Shown: positions 61,210-64,000 of the stretch, piece by piece
Layout of the letters: every line of letters begins with the position of its first letter
Position numbering within the stretch: the stretch's first letter is position 1
Source: Larimichthys crocea
Taxonomy: Eukaryota > Chordata > Actinopteri > Sciaenidae
Reading direction: 5' to 3'
NCBI RefSeq assembly: GCF_000972845.2
Contig: NC_040028.1
Coordinates: forward strand, 17,048,871 to 17,112,870
DNA length: 64,000 nt
Notes under the pieces: generated by a model
What the model was told of the DNA's origin: nothing
The model's database searches: none
Seen by the model: the letters and a program-made list of their open reading frames with translations, nothing else
Translations under genes and position numbers: made by a program

Positions 61210-64000
61210 ATGAGAGAATGGTGATGGTACATAAAAAGAAAATGAATTAAGTTAGTAACAGAGAGAACACAACGAAATGATGATCAGAGCAGGAATATTG
61301 TGCTAATCCTGGAAGAAAAAACATCGGAGATTTGCAAAGGTGGATTAAATAAAGCACAGGGCCTCTAAGTGAAGGAGAGCCACCATCATGATGCAGCCAG
61401 CAACAGTGGACAAACCCAGGGGAGAGACAGATGCGGATGTTTCTCTGCTTTAGTGGGATCGGCTCTCATAGGTAGCAGGCCACCACAGTGCACGCCCCCA
61501 TCCCCCCGGTCTTGACACACACACGGTTTGCATTCTCCTGAGGACATGGATAAGAGAGGTAAAGAGTAATTTCCCGTCTTGCCCTGTCAGGAGGGAGATG
61601 GCAGATCACATCAGCGGCCCAGCCCAACTTTCTCTCCTCCCGAGATAATCATCCCATCTCCTCGCCTTGTATTGTATCATTTGCAAGACATCTCCACAGG
61701 CACCACACTTTGTTCTCTGTTATTATTGCAGATATTACATGCACACGTAAACAAACATTTGGAAATAATAACTTCCCATTCATCCAAAGAAAATATATTT
61801 CAGAATAGATAGCAGCATGTGTGTTTACTTACTTTTTGTGTTCCTGCAGGTATATCAGTCAGCATATCCACATTCAGCCTGGTGCCATAGCAATCGAACG
61901 CTAACAGCGCGCCATCTGTAACCCTCTGAAGTCTCGCGTGTGGCAGACTCGGTCCCACGCCTATCGGGTGATTGCCACTATGGGTGCTGGCCTTAATCAT
62001 CATGATCCCTATCAGTCATCAGTCACTTGGAGTCTTTTCAGCGTCCCGACAACACCACCCCGCTCACCAGTGCCGTCACAAGTGGCCCGTCACAACGGCA
62101 GAGCAGACCTGGTGAGTGTTTGATTCATTCATCATTCATATCAGCTCAGTCTCTCATTATAATGAATACGACATGTTTTTCTTATTGTAAAAAAGATGTT
62201 GATGAACAGCAACCACTGTGATTACAAGCAGTGGCTACAGGATGATGGCCAATTTGCCTTCATTACCCAAGATCCCTTGAGTCACTTGCTTTAAAGATAT
62301 TATCATGTTCATCTTTGATGTGCTAAAATGTACTATAACAGGAGCACAAGCACAGAGGAGCCATAAAGTTAAAGTAACGTTATTGAACGTACTCATAATG
62401 TTAGTTTAATGAGATCTGCTAACATTAGCCGCAATACTGCCAGAAAGATGAGTTGAGAAATAGTATTTTTTATTGTTATTATTTGTTTGTTGTTGTTACA
62501 AGAGAATTGTTTTCTTCTCTGCTCTGCATGCTACAATAAATATCATTATTTTGTGACATTTATAATTGTTTAAAATGATAAGCTGGCATGTTAAAAAAAT
62601 ATTTTAGATGAGGAGGAAAGATGCATAAAACACATAATATGTGTTATGTCGCTATATTTGAGAGACTGAAAATGACTCATTCGAACAATTTAATTTAGTT
62701 TTATTTCAGGCTTTCGAGTGAGACGTGATTAACAAATGAGTTTAACAGACAAGAGAGAATCTCAAAGGGATGATACAGTATATTTACGCAGAGTCGGTGT
62801 GTTACCGCAGCAGACGGCGTTCCATGAGATCCCTGTTGGAGGCAAAGACAGGTGTTGCCAGACAGAAATAGAGCAAAGCTGTGAAAAGAGTGTTTTAACC
62901 CTATTAAAAAAGACAAACCTAAAAACATCACCATGCTAATATATATGCAGCATACAACCCCACTTGTCCCTGTAAGTATTCATGTTACTATTTAATATAA
63001 AGAACAGAAGAGTCTTACCTCTTGGAGGTAGCGTCATTTGCATCGATCCACTGGAAGGACACTAGAAGGCTGCGTGATAGAAGTCCTACTCCTGGATTAT
63101 GTCGCACTCTCTGCGGGTATGGTGAAGGTATTTTCACTTTTTACATGAGATCTTTGAGAAACAAAACAACTAAATTCAAGGAAAGTATTTTTGTTAACCT
63201 TCAAAGATCCGAACAATCATCACACATTCACATAATGCACATCCATCATGGTCCTACAAAACCTTCACAGCTCGTACATCTCATTGACAGATTTAAAAGA
63301 ACCCGATCAATAGAAGAACAAATAGAGATTAGCGAGCGCCTTCAAACTACACACATCTCTTCAGTGTCAACACAACCAGGTCCACTCTTTAGGCTTTAAC
63401 TAAGCTATTTCTTGTACGTGTTTCCATATCAACTTATCTTGTTGTATCAGGCAGTAAACAGAAAATCCAATTTAAAAAGAAATGAAACACTTTGGTAGTG
63501 TTGTAAACAAAACCGGAGATACACCAGGGTCATCGAGCACGCGGCGTCACATAAAACCAACTGACATTAAACTTGCAGTCAGATCATTTTTCCTCGTTGT
63601 GCCAGCGATCGGGATAATGTGCGTTTTATATGATAAACTTTAGATGAACTGTGTCTGAGGTGTGTGTCCGTGTGGTAGTTGAGTAGAGCACAGCAGCTAC
63701 ACTGAAACATTTATTTACTTCTCCAGGTCCAAACATGGAGACTATTTTGGCAGCCCTCTTTGTGTCGAGTGTTTTTCGTGGAAACTTAGGGCAGACGAGG
63801 ATACCAGGCAGAAGTTTTGATTTAGAATGAAACAGGCTTTAGGGTAATTTCAGTAACTTCTGTGTATGTGTATGTATCTGTGAGGAGTTTGACATTATGC
63901 AGTATTTAAGTACTTTGTGTTTGATTCTATGTCTTTATCTGACTTTAGGCTTGTGTTCTGGTGGGTAATAACAAAACATTGCTTTCTCAGAAATATTTAC
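61210..64000 (+). repeat. Long direct repeat, copy B (indel-ridden, runs off the window)
   Basis: A near-identical second copy of 56068-58925, about 60-70 bases shorter through many one- and two-base deletions, often in homopolymers, with few substitutions. Similarity is still strong at the window edge, so the true end is unknown. Confidence 0.95.
61850..62111 (+). pseudogene. Second, frameshifted copy of CCK receptor exon 3
   Basis: Splice signals are intact (TTCCTGCAG acceptor, GTGAGT donor) and the length is again 262 nt, but by hand alignment about seven small indels scramble the frame. Examples are a lost T in GGTTGCC, an extra A in GCTACAGC, an extra GC in GCGCC, a lost CA in ACTACATGG and an added CC in ACCACCGC. 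No base substitutions were seen against 56721-56982. It is more likely uncorrected sequence than an evolved pseudogene. Confidence 0.8.

Overview
This window is vertebrate nuclear DNA, almost certainly from a ray-finned fish and probably a percomorph. The evidence is spliced genes with GT-AG introns, clear orthologues of vertebrate immune and membrane proteins, and several interspersed repeat families that look familiar from teleost genomes. No bacterial, viral or CRISPR-like content was seen. All genes were assembled by hand from splice sites and reading phase; no search could be run.

Layout. (1) About 0.1-8.6 kb, + strand: a tandem duplication carrying two BTLA-like inhibitory-receptor genes. 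The first (508-4416) is intact: signal peptide, one Ig domain, a transmembrane segment and a tail with two ITIM-like tyrosines. The second (from 6170) keeps the ectodomain and membrane segment, but its tail is broken and the ITIM-coding DNA is deleted. (2) About 8.6-13.7 kb: intergenic DNA with repeats. (3) 13.8-19.6 kb, - strand: a CD200 (OX-2)-like gene with two V-type Ig exons, one C2-type exon and a transmembrane exon. CD200 and BTLA are also neighbours in mammals, so this is a conserved immune-checkpoint neighbourhood. (4) 19.6-23.7 kb: intergenic DNA ending in a messy CA/TA tract. (5) 23.96-30.16 kb, + strand: a complete 14-exon gpr89 gene (Golgi pH regulator, 455 aa) with a U12-type intron 8 and a decayed transposon ORF in intron 9. 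(6) 31.1-34.3 kb, - strand: a complete seven-coding-exon pdzk1/NHERF3 gene (four PDZ domains, 510 aa) with one GC-AG intron. It converges on gpr89, and this pairing also exists in mammals. (7) 34.3-42.4 kb: intergenic DNA rich in dispersed repeats. (8) 42.7 kb to beyond the window end, + strand: the first four coding exons of a cholecystokinin/gastrin receptor, most like the B type. The last exon lies outside the window.

The last 2.8 kb repeats 56.07-58.92 kb, including receptor exon 3. In that exon the second copy differs only by small indels, with no substitutions. That is what unpolished long-read sequence or assembly redundancy looks like, more than a natural pseudogene.

The most biologically interesting items are the BTLA-like paralogue that lost its ITIMs and one Ig cysteine, the CD200-like gene with a doubled V exon, the minor-spliceosome intron in gpr89 and the GC-AG intron in pdzk1. 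I found no convincing evidence for a wholly new biological system.
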